This document shows positions 24,711 through 33,452 of a stretch of DNA of 64,000 nt, piece by piece. The stretch is from NCBI RefSeq assembly GCF_963666665.1, contig NZ_OY762999.1:1493501-1557500 (forward strand), read 5' to 3'. The stretch comes from Maridesulfovibrio sp. Its GTDB lineage: Bacteria > Desulfobacterota > Desulfovibrionia > Desulfovibrionales > Desulfovibrionaceae. Numbering within the stretch: position 1 is the stretch's first letter; the number at the start of each line of letters is the position of its first letter. The translations under genes and the position numbers were made by a program. Under the pieces are notes generated by a model that was not told where the DNA came from, made no database searches, and was given only the letters and a program-made list of their open reading frames with translations.

Positions 24711-25012
24711 CCTTGGATATGGAAATCGTAGATCACACTTTGCGTTGGCTGCAGGTCGTCTTCATCCCACTCGCATTTTACGTAGGCAACAAATTCAAGG
24801 GCTTCGACAAGCGTTTAGATAGCGTGGAATCTCGGCTGACCAAAGCAGAAACAGACCTTTGCAATCTCCCGTCAAAAGATTCGCTTCACAAGATAGAGCT
24901 GTCTTTGTCCGAAATGGGTGGAGATCTAAAAGCAATGAAAACGCTAGTTGAAAAGATCGACATCACTGTTGACCGCCGAGAATCCATCATAATGCACGGA
25001 GACAAGAAATGA
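24707..25012 (+). CDS. DUF2730-family protein
   Basis: 101 residues from GTG 24707 (GGAGG eight bases upstream), overlapping the holin stop. One N-terminal membrane segment (LRWLQVVFIPLAFYVGN) followed by a coiled coil (FDKRLDSVESRLTKAETDL...). DUF2730 proteins lie between lysis and packaging genes in Mu-like phages; a spanin-like or membrane-tethering role is possible but not shown. Confidence 0.75.
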   Translation: MTLDMEIVDHTLRWLQVVFIPLAFYVGNKFKGFDKRLDSVESRLTKAETDLCNLPSKDSLHKIELSLSEMGGDLKAMKTLVEKIDITVDRRESIIMHGDKK

Positions 25013-25317
25013 GCAAACATTACCCCGAAGAAGTTACTGAAAGCCTGCGTCTGCACGTCCTGCGCAGCTTGGTTGAAGTTGGTGGAACAACCAACGATTC
25101 CATACTGCTGACCCGCGCTCATAAATATGCATTTGAATCATTCGGTCGCGATCGTTTCCGCGCCGAGCTGCGCTGGATGGAACGCAATGGCCTTATCGAA
25201 TTTAAACAGATTGAAGATTCCGACTGCTACCGCGTTGAGTTGCTGGATTACGGCAATGACGTTTGTCATGGCCGTGAAATGCTTGATGGCGTCCAAAATC
25301 CAATGCTGCGGAGATAA
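25009..25317 (+). CDS. Phage winged-helix protein before the terminase genes
   Basis: 102 residues. Helical then wing-like: LRSLVEVGGTTNDSILLTRAHKYAFESFGRDRFRAELRWMERNGLIEFKQIEDSDCYRVELLDYG. Mu-like phages usually encode such a small ArsR-like protein between DUF2730 and DUF3486. ATGA overlap with the preceding gene. Function unknown, perhaps a packaging or regulatory factor. Confidence 0.7.
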   Translation: MSKHYPEEVTESLRLHVLRSLVEVGGTTNDSILLTRAHKYAFESFGRDRFRAELRWMERNGLIEFKQIEDSDCYRVELLDYGNDVCHGREMLDGVQNPMLRR

Positions 25318-25319
25318 CC

Positions 25320-25901
25320 ATGGGAAAAGAGCACCAGCCTGAAACCGTCTTCAAAGCACAGGAACTGTATTGCGTCCTGAGGCTGTCCATGGCTTCCGTG
25401 TCCAAGGAAGTCGGCGTGGCCACATCCACGCTTTGGCGCTGGTGCGACAAGTACGGATGGAAAGAGAAGCGCGCAAACATCGCCCAGGCTGAATGTGACA
25501 TCAGGGCTGACACCATTATGGCCCGTAGCGAAATGCTCAAGACCCTCATCAAGACCAAAAACGCACAGGTTGGTTTTGCCGTCGCAGGTCTTGAAAAACT
25601 CGCTCTTGATCAAGCTGAAGCCGAACGGGCCGGACGAGCTGCTGACCGCAAATACACTCAAACAACAGAAATCAAAACCACTGATGATATAGCACGCGCT
25701 CTTCGTGAAGCCGTGACCATGAAATTGGCAGAGCTTCTGGATGATCCCACCAAGGTAGACCTGAAAACCGTTTCTGACATTCAGAAGGCCTCCAAAATTA
25801 TCGAAGAAATGGAAAGCAAATCCAGCAAAGATAAAGACCTCGCTTCCGGCAACGGAGTTTCCGCCGACAACCTTGGCAAAATGCTCGATGCATTGAAATA
25901 G
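25320..25901 (+). CDS. DUF3486-family protein, probable small terminase subunit (Mu gp27-like)
   Basis: 193 residues. N-terminal HTH (MASVSKEVGVATSTLWRWCDKYGWKEKR, about 23-50) then long helices. DUF3486 always sits just before the large terminase in Mu-like phages and acts as the DNA-recognising small subunit by analogy. It ends two bases before the large subunit start. Confidence 0.82.
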   Translation: MGKEHQPETVFKAQELYCVLRLSMASVSKEVGVATSTLWRWCDKYGWKEKRANIAQAECDIRADTIMARSEMLKTLIKTKNAQVGFAVAGLEKLALDQAEAERAGRAADRKYTQTTEIKTTDDIARALREAVTMKLAELLDDPTKVDLKTVSDIQKASKIIEEMESKSSKDKDLASGNGVSADNLGKMLDALK

Positions 25902-25903
25902 AT

Positions 25904-27388
25904 ATGAAAATTAAGCTGCTCGAATATCAACATGAATTGCGCGAAGCTCTTGTAGAGAATGACGTCGTTGTCGTGGAGAAATCCCGACGCACCGGTTATT
26001 CCTGGGGCGCGAGTTGGGTTGCAACCGAATACGCTGCAAAACCCAAATATGAAGGCGGCATGAACGTCTATTACATGGGCTACAATCTTGAGATGGCCCG
26101 TGAGTTCATCGAATACGTTGGCGAAGACGGCAAGTATTTGGAGCTTGGAGCATCGGCTATCGGTGAAACGCTTTTCGGTGACGTTAATGACCCGGACAAT
26201 CAGGTTAAAGCTTTTCGTGTTGATTTCAAGCATGGCCGTGTGGTCGCGCTGCCAAGTAAACCCCGTAGCCTGCGCGGTATGCAGGGACTGGTGATTCTTG
26301 ATGAAGCTGCCTTCCACGAAGACCTTGCAGAGTTGCTTAAGGCTGCGCTGGCCCTGACCATCTGGGGCGGCAAGGTGTTGATCATCTCTACCCACGACGG
26401 AGAAGACAACCCCTTCAATGAATTGATTCAGGATATACGGGCCGGGAAGTTTCCTTATAAGCTTTTGCGCTGTGATTTTAACCGAGCCATTGCGGAAGGA
26501 CTCTATAAACGTATTTGCGAGCGCACCGAGCGTGAGTGGTCCCAAGAGGCCGAGGACGAATGGCGTGAAGATATCGTTAAGTCATACGGAGACGGAGCCG
26601 ACGAAGAGCTGTTCTGTATCCCATCAAAATCTTCCGGTAGTTGGCTAAATCTCAACCGCATTGAGTCCTGCACGAATCCCGAAATTCCTCTTTTGACCTG
26701 GGAACCTCCGGCCAATGATTTTGTCGACTGGCCAATAGATACAGCATACCGGGACGTCCGCGACTGGATGCAAGCTAACGTAGATCCGCTTCTTGAGGTC
26801 CTGCCCAAGGATAAATGCCATTACCTGGGCGAGGACTTTGGCCGAAGCGGAGACCTTTCTGTTGACTGGCCTGCTGTCAGAATGCCGGACTATTCTTTGG
26901 ACACTCCTTTTGTCCTGCAGCTCCGCAATGCTCCGTTCCGCACCCAGGAGCAAATATTATTCTATCTCCTTGATCGATTTCCCAAGATGTCTGGAGCTGC
27001 ATTTGACGCACGCGGTAACGGTCAAGCAATCGCCGAATATGCCCGGCAGCGTTACGGCCATGAGCTTATAGCCGAAGTCATGCTTTCTGCCGCCTGGTAT
27101 CGCGAGAACATGCCGCGACTGAAAACATCTTTTGAAGACCGTACCTTCTCAATCCCCAAGCACGAAGACATTATTGATGATTTCCGAGGAATCAAGCTTC
27201 GTAATGGCGTTGCCTGTCCTCCTGAGTCTCGGACCAAAACCGAAACCGGCCAGAGGCATTGTGACTCCGCAATAGCTGCAGCCTTGGTCCAGTTCGCGGC
27301 CGCGACAATTGAACCGCTCCAAGAATGGGAAGAACCCATAACCGCCGGATCATCCCACACCGCAAGTATGATCAGAGGATACAAATAA
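25904..27388 (+). CDS. Terminase large subunit (Mu gp28-like)
   Basis: 494 residues. ATPase with a variant Walker A VVEKSRRTGYSW (about 23-34) and Walker B GLVILDEAAF (about 130-139), coupling motif ISTHDGEDNPF, then an RNase H-type nuclease beginning with YLGEDFGRSGD (Asp) near 308. It packages DNA into the prohead and cuts it headful-wise; Mu-like packaging takes flanking host DNA. The stop overlaps the portal start (TAATG). Confidence 0.92.
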   Translation: MKIKLLEYQHELREALVENDVVVVEKSRRTGYSWGASWVATEYAAKPKYEGGMNVYYMGYNLEMAREFIEYVGEDGKYLELGASAIGETLFGDVNDPDNQVKAFRVDFKHGRVVALPSKPRSLRGMQGLVILDEAAFHEDLAELLKAALALTIWGGKVLIISTHDGEDNPFNELIQDIRAGKFPYKLLRCDFNRAIAEGLYKRICERTEREWSQEAEDEWREDIVKSYGDGADEELFCIPSKSSGSWLNLNRIESCTNPEIPLLTWEPPANDFVDWPIDTAYRDVRDWMQANVDPLLEVLPKDKCHYLGEDFGRSGDLSVDWPAVRMPDYSLDTPFVLQLRNAPFRTQEQILFYLLDRFPKMSGAAFDARGNGQAIAEYARQRYGHELIAEVMLSAAWYRENMPRLKTSFEDRTFSIPKHEDIIDDFRGIKLRNGVACPPESRTKTETGQRHCDSAIAAALVQFAAATIEPLQEWEEPITAGSSHTASMIRGYK

Positions 27389-28953
27389 TGACACGTGTTT
27401 CTGGAATCTACGCACCTAACGGCGACTTCATCAGCTTTGAATCTGCTCGCAGCGCGTCCGTGCTGGGTGAAGACTTCGCCACCTCCAGCCGCGCCATGGG
27501 ATTCGACCCGGCAACTCTTTTCGGCATGCTTCCCGATCCCGATCCTGTTCTGCGCGATCGGGGAGAAGATGCCAGTATCCTGCACGAGCTGGAAGCTGAC
27601 GATGAGGTCGGTACCGGCATTGAAAAACGCACACTGCGCACACTGAACAAAACGAATTTCACTTTTTCACCCGGTCACGCTGAAGGCGAAGAACCCACGG
27701 AGCTGGCCGTGACCGTCTGCAAATTGCTTGAACGGGATCTGGCTGACCTGAAGCTACGAACTGCATTCGGCGAAATCCTTGAAACGGTGTTTTACGGCCC
27801 TACGTTTTCAGAGCTGAGCTGGGAGATGCATAACGGGCATTACAAGCTTGTGGCCATAACCAGCAAGCCTCGCGATTGGTTTGCATTCAATGACCAGCGC
27901 AAGCCCGTGTTTCAGTCTATGGACACACCTGAAGGCGAGCCACTGCCGCCGTTTAAGTTCCTGATGACCAGGCACAGGGCCTCTTATGACAATCCTTACG
28001 GTAAGAGGCTTTTGACCCGCTGCCTTTGGCCGGTCGTGTTCAAAAGAGGCGGAATAGAGTTTTGGTCCCGGTTCTGTGAAAAATTCGGCTCGGCGTTCAT
28101 GATTGCGAAGGCGGGTAAAGATGCCCAGGAGCGGAACGTTATTGCCGCGCAGCTTGTATCCATGATCCAGGATGCCGTGGCCGTACTACCTCCGAATAGT
28201 GATGTGGATCTGGTGCAGGCTGCCAGCCGTGCCGGAGACCTTCACAAGTCCTTTGTCAGTCACTGGAACACCGCCATTTCAAAGATTTTGACCGGGCAAC
28301 ACTTATCCACCAACCAGGACGGCAATGGCTCCCGCGCAGCTGCTGAGACACACTCGGCGCAGCTCGACGCGCTGGCCGAATCCGATCAGGCCATGCTCGT
28401 GGACAGCATGAACGACCTGGCTCGCATCTATACCAAGCTCAACTTCGGTGATGACATTTTCCCGCCTGTTTTCGAGTTCACCGAGCCGGAGGACCACGCA
28501 AAGAAAGCAGAGCTGGGTAAAAGTCTGCACTCCATGGGCGTTAGGTTCCTGCCCAAATATTTTGAAAACAAGTTCGGCATGTCACCCGATGAATTTTACA
28601 TGGACTCATCCCCTGAAAGTGCTTCTACCCAGAAGCAGGAACCGGCGGTGTCTGCTGCTCGCTCTGTCGGTTCCAATTTTTCTGCTGCAGACGATGTTGA
28701 CGAATTTCAGCAGGCAATAGACCGGCTGGCCGACAAGCTCACTCCTGAAGTGGCAAAAATCAACGAAGGTTTAGCCACTCAAATTGAGAATATTGTCGAG
28801 CAGGCCGAGTCCTTTGAAGACATACATGCCGGACTTGCCGAGCTGCTTGGCCAAGAGCTGGATCAGTATGAAATGGACGAACTGCTGAGCAATGCCATGC
28901 TCAACGCCCAGCTTGCAGGCCGCGCCGCTGTGCATGGAGACAGTGATGATTAG
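27388..28953 (+). CDS. DUF935-family portal protein (Mu gp29-like)
   Basis: 521 residues from ATG 27388. ILHELEADDEVGTGIEKRTLRTLNKTNFTFSPG near the N-terminus and FGDDIFPPVFEFTEPEDH towards the C-terminus are typical of DUF935 portal proteins. It forms the dodecameric ring at one capsid vertex through which DNA passes. The C-terminal 100 residues are acidic and helical. Confidence 0.92.
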   Translation: MTRVSGIYAPNGDFISFESARSASVLGEDFATSSRAMGFDPATLFGMLPDPDPVLRDRGEDASILHELEADDEVGTGIEKRTLRTLNKTNFTFSPGHAEGEEPTELAVTVCKLLERDLADLKLRTAFGEILETVFYGPTFSELSWEMHNGHYKLVAITSKPRDWFAFNDQRKPVFQSMDTPEGEPLPPFKFLMTRHRASYDNPYGKRLLTRCLWPVVFKRGGIEFWSRFCEKFGSAFMIAKAGKDAQERNVIAAQLVSMIQDAVAVLPPNSDVDLVQAASRAGDLHKSFVSHWNTAISKILTGQHLSTNQDGNGSRAAAETHSAQLDALAESDQAMLVDSMNDLARIYTKLNFGDDIFPPVFEFTEPEDHAKKAELGKSLHSMGVRFLPKYFENKFGMSPDEFYMDSSPESASTQKQEPAVSAARSVGSNFSAADDVDEFQQAIDRLADKLTPEVAKINEGLATQIENIVEQAESFEDIHAGLAELLGQELDQYEMDELLSNAMLNAQLAGRAAVHGDSDD

Positions 28954-30229
28954 CGTCAACGCCCTCAAGCCTGCAGCTGCACAAAAATACTGGGCTGGCA
29001 AAGTGCCGGTCACAGATAAGGAATTTGCCCAACTCACAGGACAAGCCAAGGCACAAGCCTTTTCCGTCTCAGGGCTTTCGAAACTGGATCAGGTGATAGC
29101 GGTCCAAAACGCCTTGGCCAAAATTATTGATGAAGGCGGTACTCTGGCAGATTTCAAAAAGGAAATCCCGGAAATCATCAAAGCTCAAGGATGGACGGGC
29201 AAAGCCGCGCACCGGGTAGACAATCTTCTGCGTACCAATCTCCAGATAGCGTACATGGCCGGTCGCCATGATCAGATGTCCAAAGCAACCAAGCTCCGCC
29301 CTTACTGGCAGTATGTTGCCGTTGGGGATAAGCGCACACGCCCGAGCCACACTGCATTGAATGGCAAGGTCTATCCGGCAGATCACCAGTTTTGGGACAC
29401 ATACCTGCCGCCTAACGGCTTTCGTTGCCGTTGCACGGTCATAAGCTTGTCAAAGCGCCAACTCAAAAAAAGCGGGTTGCAGGTTGAAACCGACATGCCC
29501 GGCACGACCATGGTCACACTGCCTGATGGAAGTGAGATCAACGTCAATCCCATGCCCGATAAAGGCTGGGCGCGGAACGTAGGCAAAGACTTCTATCAGC
29601 CTGATCTGTCTAAATACCCGGCTGATTCCAAACAACAATATTTGGAAAACATGATTGATGGGCTTTGCCCGCATGACTTCGCCCAGAGCGGTGAATCGAC
29701 ATGTCTTGCCCGATTAAAAAAACATCTCAGTCAAGAAGATCTTGAGGACATGCAGACCTTGATCCGGTCACGCATGCAGGGCGGTGTTGAAGGTTTTGAA
29801 GAATGGACCGAGGCAGTGCTTAAACGCAACTACCGCCAGCGTGGAGACCTTTATCCTGTGGGCAATCTTCCCGCCAAGGTGACAGCCCATCTGCATAAAC
29901 AGGGGAAAAGTCCCCGTCTGGCTCTCGTCACCGTGGATGACGGCCAGATCATGCATTTAAGCCGTACTGCCAAGAAAAAAAGAGGTCAGGCACTGACCCC
30001 GCTTGAAATCGCCGAGATGTCGGAACGTTTTGCAGAGTCGGACTGGTACGAGGACACGGAAAAAGAAGGGTTGCTCATGAGCTGGGTCCGGCTCGGTGAC
30101 GAACTGGTCAAGGTGGTCATCAATCTGGACGGAAAGGTCAGTAAGCACGGAGTGGCTAACAGGATCGTGACCGCCGGAGTGATTGACAAGAAGAATGTTG
30201 AGACAGGCAAGAGATACAAAAAAATATAA
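28946..30229 (+). CDS. Phage head morphogenesis protein (Mu gpF-like)
   Basis: 427 residues. I take ATG 28946 with GGAGA five bases upstream, overlapping the portal stop; 28934 is the alternative. The PF04233-type block runs RTNLQIAYMAGRHDQM...YWQYVAVGDKRTRPSHTALNGKVYPADHQFWDTYLPPNGFRCRCTV (about 95-160), with the diagnostic (F)RCRC. It is a minor head protein needed for assembly. The C-terminal 130 residues resemble a phage-barnase-EndoU-ColicinE5-like extension, which I cannot assign firmly. Confidence 0.88.
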   Translation: MISVNALKPAAAQKYWAGKVPVTDKEFAQLTGQAKAQAFSVSGLSKLDQVIAVQNALAKIIDEGGTLADFKKEIPEIIKAQGWTGKAAHRVDNLLRTNLQIAYMAGRHDQMSKATKLRPYWQYVAVGDKRTRPSHTALNGKVYPADHQFWDTYLPPNGFRCRCTVISLSKRQLKKSGLQVETDMPGTTMVTLPDGSEINVNPMPDKGWARNVGKDFYQPDLSKYPADSKQQYLENMIDGLCPHDFAQSGESTCLARLKKHLSQEDLEDMQTLIRSRMQGGVEGFEEWTEAVLKRNYRQRGDLYPVGNLPAKVTAHLHKQGKSPRLALVTVDDGQIMHLSRTAKKKRGQALTPLEIAEMSERFAESDWYEDTEKEGLLMSWVRLGDELVKVVINLDGKVSKHGVANRIVTAGVIDKKNVETGKRYKKI

Positions 30230-30322
30230 AGCTGGTGGGTGGGCTTCGATCCCACGATCTGCTGTCAGGACAGTTAAGTCCTTAGAGCCCCGCTACCATC
30301 TGCGACCATCTGCACCAGCTTT
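30228..30322 (-). ncRNA. tRNA-like cloverleaf in the head operon
   Basis: Fills the only long gap (138 bases) of the packed head genes. Read on the minus strand it has a perfect 7-bp acceptor-like stem GCTGGTG/CACCAGC (10 bp with flanking A/T pairs), a D-arm-like TCGC-AGATGGTA-GCGG, a central arm AGGAC-TTAACT-GTCCT, and a T-arm GTGGG-ATCGAAG-CCCAC whose loop keeps T55, C56, A58. Departures from tRNA: a seven-base linker before the D arm (CAGATGG is duplicated), a six-base anticodon loop, an extra C before the acceptor 3' strand, and no CCA. It may be a decayed tRNA or a tRNA-mimicking RNA. Confidence 0.45.
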
Positions 30323-30367
30323 ATTATCTATTAACTAAATAACAACCAACAGACACGGAGTCAATAC

Positions 30368-31273
30368 ATGGCCACACTCAATAACGTGGAACTTTTCGTG
30401 ATCGGTACCCATACCGACAGTGATGGTCGTACCCGCACATGGACACTTGAAGATCTGCATAAAATTGTCAGTCAGTACGACCCGGCTAAACAGGAAGCTC
30501 CGGCTGTGATTGGCCATCCAAAGGAAACGGCCCCTGCATATGGTTGGGTTTCAAAGCTCTGGGTGGATGACGGAACCCTCAAGGGTGACTTTGAGCAGGT
30601 TGCTCCAGAGTTCGAAACAGCTCTAAAGGAAGGCCGTTATAAAAAACGGTCTATCTCGGTGGATAAACAATTTAATTTACAGCACGTGGCCTTTCTGGGG
30701 GCGGCACTGCCTGCTGTGGAAGGGTTGAAGGATATTGAATTCAGCGCGGGTGCTGAATTTGAAACATACGAATTTACAGCAAACGAGGGCATCAAGCCCG
30801 AGGAGGACGACACTATGGAAATGGCTGAACTTTTAGCTGAGAATAAGCAGCTTAAGGACGAGATTGAAAAACTCAAGAAGGCTAACGAAGACAAGAAATC
30901 CGACGCAGAACTGAAAGCTGCCAAGGATGAAACCGAGGCCGTAAAAAAGGAATTTGCCGAATACAAGAAAGCTCAGGACGACAAGTCCCTTGAATCTCGT
31001 GTGAATTCGCTGGTCGAAACCGGCAGACTGCTGCCTGCAGACAAGGACGAAGTCATGGCCTTTGCCAAGGCCATGGACGACGGCACGGCAACCATGAACT
31101 TTTCCAAGAAAGACGGTTCCAGCGAACAGGTCAGCCCGCGTGAAGCCTACCTGCGCAAGCTGGAAGCAGCGGAACCCAACAACCTGACTGAAGAATTCGC
31201 CAAGGACGGTACAAGCAACTTTTCCCAGGCCCAGGGCGAAGATGACGCAACCGATCTGGCTTGCAAAATGTAG
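30368..31273 (+). CDS. Prohead protease/scaffold (Mu gpI-like)
   Basis: 301 residues. The N-terminal half (to about 145) is the Mu-I protease-like part: APAVIGHPKETAPAYGWVSKLW, then KEGRYKKRSISVD (catalytic-Ser region) and HVAFLGAALPAVEG. The C-terminal half is a Lys/Glu-rich coiled coil (AELLAENKQLKDEIEKLKKANEDKK...), the scaffold. As in Mu, the scaffold is probably also made alone from an internal start at 30815. Confidence 0.88.
   Translation: MATLNNVELFVIGTHTDSDGRTRTWTLEDLHKIVSQYDPAKQEAPAVIGHPKETAPAYGWVSKLWVDDGTLKGDFEQVAPEFETALKEGRYKKRSISVDKQFNLQHVAFLGAALPAVEGLKDIEFSAGAEFETYEFTANEGIKPEEDDTMEMAELLAENKQLKDEIEKLKKANEDKKSDAELKAAKDETEAVKKEFAEYKKAQDDKSLESRVNSLVETGRLLPADKDEVMAFAKAMDDGTATMNFSKKDGSSEQVSPREAYLRKLEAAEPNNLTEEFAKDGTSNFSQAQGEDDATDLACKM
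30815..31273 (+). CDS. Internal scaffold protein start (Mu gpZ-like)
   Basis: In-frame ATG (codon 150 of the I-like gene) with GAGGAGG eight bases upstream, an unusually strong ribosome site inside a gene. The product of 152 residues would be only the coiled-coil scaffold part. This copies the nested I/Z arrangement of Mu and lambda C/Nu3. Confidence 0.7.
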   Translation: MEMAELLAENKQLKDEIEKLKKANEDKKSDAELKAAKDETEAVKKEFAEYKKAQDDKSLESRVNSLVETGRLLPADKDEVMAFAKAMDDGTATMNFSKKDGSSEQVSPREAYLRKLEAAEPNNLTEEFAKDGTSNFSQAQGEDDATDLACKM

Positions 31274-31293
31274 GGCAACAGGAGTTAGCAAAA

Positions 31294-31881
31294 ATGAAAG
31301 ATCATAACGCAGTCCTGGGAGTTGAATCCCTCAATGATGTCCAGATCGAAGCCGGTAAGAATTGTATTGTCAGGGTTTATGACTTCCCGGATGCACTTCT
31401 CGAAGAAATCGCGGCCGGAACCCTGATGAGCCTCGACCCTGATGGTGAGCTGCATGAATTCGATGAGACTATCACCGGTACCAATCTGGCGACAGGTGAC
31501 GGGGCAGAGAAAAACTTTAAAGGCGTTCTCGGCCCAGTAATGCCCGGCACGCTGGTAATTACTGACGGCACAGAAACTTTCACCGACAACGGCGGTGGTG
31601 TGCTGGTGTCCTCCGGTGCCGGTTCCGGCAGTGTGGACTACCTGACTGGAGCCTGGGCGGTTTCATTCGCAGCAGCCCCGGCGGCGGACGGTGCCATCAC
31701 AGCAGCTCACAAGCCCCGGCCCTGCGGTGTGCTCAAGCACACTGCTGAAGAAGATGAAACCGAAGGTGCCGTCATTGTCTTCGGCGAGGTGGTTTTCGGC
31801 CATCTTTCCGTGGGTGGCATGGCCCCCAGCAAATCAGAACTGGCACTGCTGGAATCCATCAACATTTACCCCGTAGGATAA
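31294..31881 (+). CDS. Head decoration-like protein
   Basis: 195 residues from ATG 31294 (GGAG nine bases upstream). The flanks (HNAVLGVESLNDV...; PCGVLKHTAEEDETEGAVIVFGEVVFGHL) look like the phage capsid-decoration (gpD/HDPD-like) fold, with a Gly-rich insert of about 70 residues (GTNLATGDGAEKNFKG...VDYLTGAWAVSFAAAPAADGAITAA) of the kind found in phage structural proteins. It sits between scaffold and capsid genes, as expected of a decoration protein. Confidence 0.75.
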   Translation: MKDHNAVLGVESLNDVQIEAGKNCIVRVYDFPDALLEEIAAGTLMSLDPDGELHEFDETITGTNLATGDGAEKNFKGVLGPVMPGTLVITDGTETFTDNGGGVLVSSGAGSGSVDYLTGAWAVSFAAAPAADGAITAAHKPRPCGVLKHTAEEDETEGAVIVFGEVVFGHLSVGGMAPSKSELALLESINIYPVG

Positions 31882-31891
31882 GGAGTATCCC

Positions 31892-32908
31892 ATGTCGCTA
31901 CTATTAAAGCTCAGGAAATATTATACAGCAGCCGCAGTGCGTAATGTACTCAAGACCGTTGCGCCGGTTGAACTGACCCTCATGAGCACTGTTTTCACCA
32001 ACCGGGATACTGTGCAGTTGCCGGTGATCCCGTTGGCAGAACTCAGATCTGTAATCAAAAACATGCCGGTGGTAGCCAGAAACGGTCAGCCTCTCAATGT
32101 CTCATCCGACAGCATGGAAGTCACATACGTTGAACCCCTGCCAGTCAAACTATTCGCCGACATCGATCCGATCATGCTCAACAACCTGCGTATGCTCAGT
32201 GATGAAAGCATCCGCAACTACTGCAACCGCCAGATTGCAAACCTGCGTGAATCTACCAACCTGACCACTGAAGCACTGTGCGCTCAAGCATTGTTTGACG
32301 GCAAGATCAGTTATCCCCTGCAGGTGGCTTCAGCAAAATCCAAGCTCTACACAGTGAGCTATGGCACTGAAACCATTCAGACAGTGGATGTTGCCGATCA
32401 GGCTCTGTGGAACGTTACGGGGCAATCACGCACGGTGGTTCTTTCTTTGCTTCGTAATATGGACAACAAGCTGACCAGGGCCGGTTATCCCGGCAAAAGA
32501 AAGATCTTTGCCGGTGTAAACGCCTTTGGCTACCTGATCGACCTGGTTGACCAGAACAAAGACAGCCGCACTCCCATGCGCATCAAGGAAGACGGCACGG
32601 TTCAGATCGGCAAATTCATCATTCAGGAGATGAGCGAGACCTACTACGACGCCAAAGGTGAAGACGTACCCAAGGTTCCTGACGATGAGATCCGCATGGT
32701 CACCCCGCAATACACCACCCTCAAATACGCTGCCATTGATGACTTGAAGGCCAACCTGCAGGCCCTGCCTTTGTTCGTCAAAGCCGTAGAAGACGAGAAA
32801 GCTGGAAGCCTTCAGAATATCAGTAACTCCAAACCCCTGCCCGGTGTAGCTCCGGCGTCCATCTGCAAGGCTGTTGTCGTGGATGAATCGGTGAACGCAG
32901 CCGAATAG
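31892..32908 (+). CDS. Major capsid protein, lambda gpE family
   Basis: 338 residues. Pattern of PF03864: VFTNRDTVQLPVIP near the N-terminus, the RQIANLRESTNLTTEALCAQAL helix in the middle, and the C-terminal PLFVKAVEDEKAGSLQNISNSKPLPGVAPASICKAVVVD. It forms the HK97-fold icosahedral shell. Mu itself uses a gpT-type capsid, so the head module here is of the lambda-E variety also found in some Mu-like prophages. A terminator follows. Confidence 0.88.
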   Translation: MSLLLKLRKYYTAAAVRNVLKTVAPVELTLMSTVFTNRDTVQLPVIPLAELRSVIKNMPVVARNGQPLNVSSDSMEVTYVEPLPVKLFADIDPIMLNNLRMLSDESIRNYCNRQIANLRESTNLTTEALCAQALFDGKISYPLQVASAKSKLYTVSYGTETIQTVDVADQALWNVTGQSRTVVLSLLRNMDNKLTRAGYPGKRKIFAGVNAFGYLIDLVDQNKDSRTPMRIKEDGTVQIGKFIIQEMSETYYDAKGEDVPKVPDDEIRMVTPQYTTLKYAAIDDLKANLQALPLFVKAVEDEKAGSLQNISNSKPLPGVAPASICKAVVVDESVNAAE

Positions 32909-32931
32909 GCTCAAAAATCCGTTCTAAGCAG

Positions 32932-32966
32932 AGCGGGGCTTCGTTAGGTACGACGCCCCGCTTTTT
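32932..32966 (+). terminator. Terminator after the capsid gene
   Basis: 8-bp GC-rich stem AGCGGGGC/GCCCCGCT with TTTT directly after, 24 bases past the capsid stop. It separates head from tail genes or reduces tail-gene transcription. Confidence 0.85.
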
Positions 32967-32972
32967 CATCAT

Positions 32973-33005
32973 AAAACTAGTTTAAAACTAGTTCAAAACT
33001 AGCGA
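32973..33005. repeat. Three 11-bp direct repeats
   Basis: AAAACTAGTTT, AAAACTAGTTC and AAAACTAGCGA in tandem between the head terminator and the first tail gene. Each contains CTAG. The exact 11-bp period puts all copies on the same face of the helix, which suggests a protein-binding site such as a late activator site. Confidence 0.65.
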
Positions 33006-33014
33006 GAGACGCAT

Positions 33015-33452
33015 ATGTACTGCACACGAACCGACCTCACCGCCTATATTCTTGAAGACTACCTGGCAGCCGCTGACAATCAAACAGAAGGAACTGTAGC
33101 CACAGCTATTGCCAATGTTGAAGCTGAAATGACCGAGGCCCTTGTCTCAGGAGGCTACACCGTGACCGAAGATTCGGTTCCGGCCACGGTGAAACGGGTT
33201 TGTTCGGTCATTGCTGCTTACAATTCGGTCTGCGCCATCACTTCATTGGTCAGTTCTGAAACCTCATCTGATAACGAATTCTTGCCCCTGCAGCGCAAGG
33301 CCGAGCGAGCCGAGAAGGTCATGGATCAGATCCGGGAAGGTAAAGTCAGACTTGTAGCTCCTACCGCTGAAACCTCTCAGCCTAATGACACTGTTGTTGT
33401 GATCAGCCAGCCGAGCCGCTTCAAGAGTCCCAAAGGTTGGGGACGTTTCTGA
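33015..33452 (+). CDS. Mu gp36-like protein (DUF1320), head-tail connector
   Basis: 145 residues. The N-terminus MYCTRTDLTAYI and helical body (ATAIANVEAEMTEALVSGGY, CSVIAAYNSVCAI) match DUF1320/Mu gp36, a head-completion adaptor fold. Start ten bases after the repeats. Its stop overlaps the next start (TGATG). Confidence 0.85.
   Translation: MYCTRTDLTAYILEDYLAAADNQTEGTVATAIANVEAEMTEALVSGGYTVTEDSVPATVKRVCSVIAAYNSVCAITSLVSSETSSDNEFLPLQRKAERAEKVMDQIREGKVRLVAPTAETSQPNDTVVVISQPSRFKSPKGWGRF

Noticed and set aside
30228..30322. A functional tRNA gene
   Set aside because: Anticodon loop has six bases, the acceptor-D linker is too long and CCA is missing; kept only as tRNA-like.
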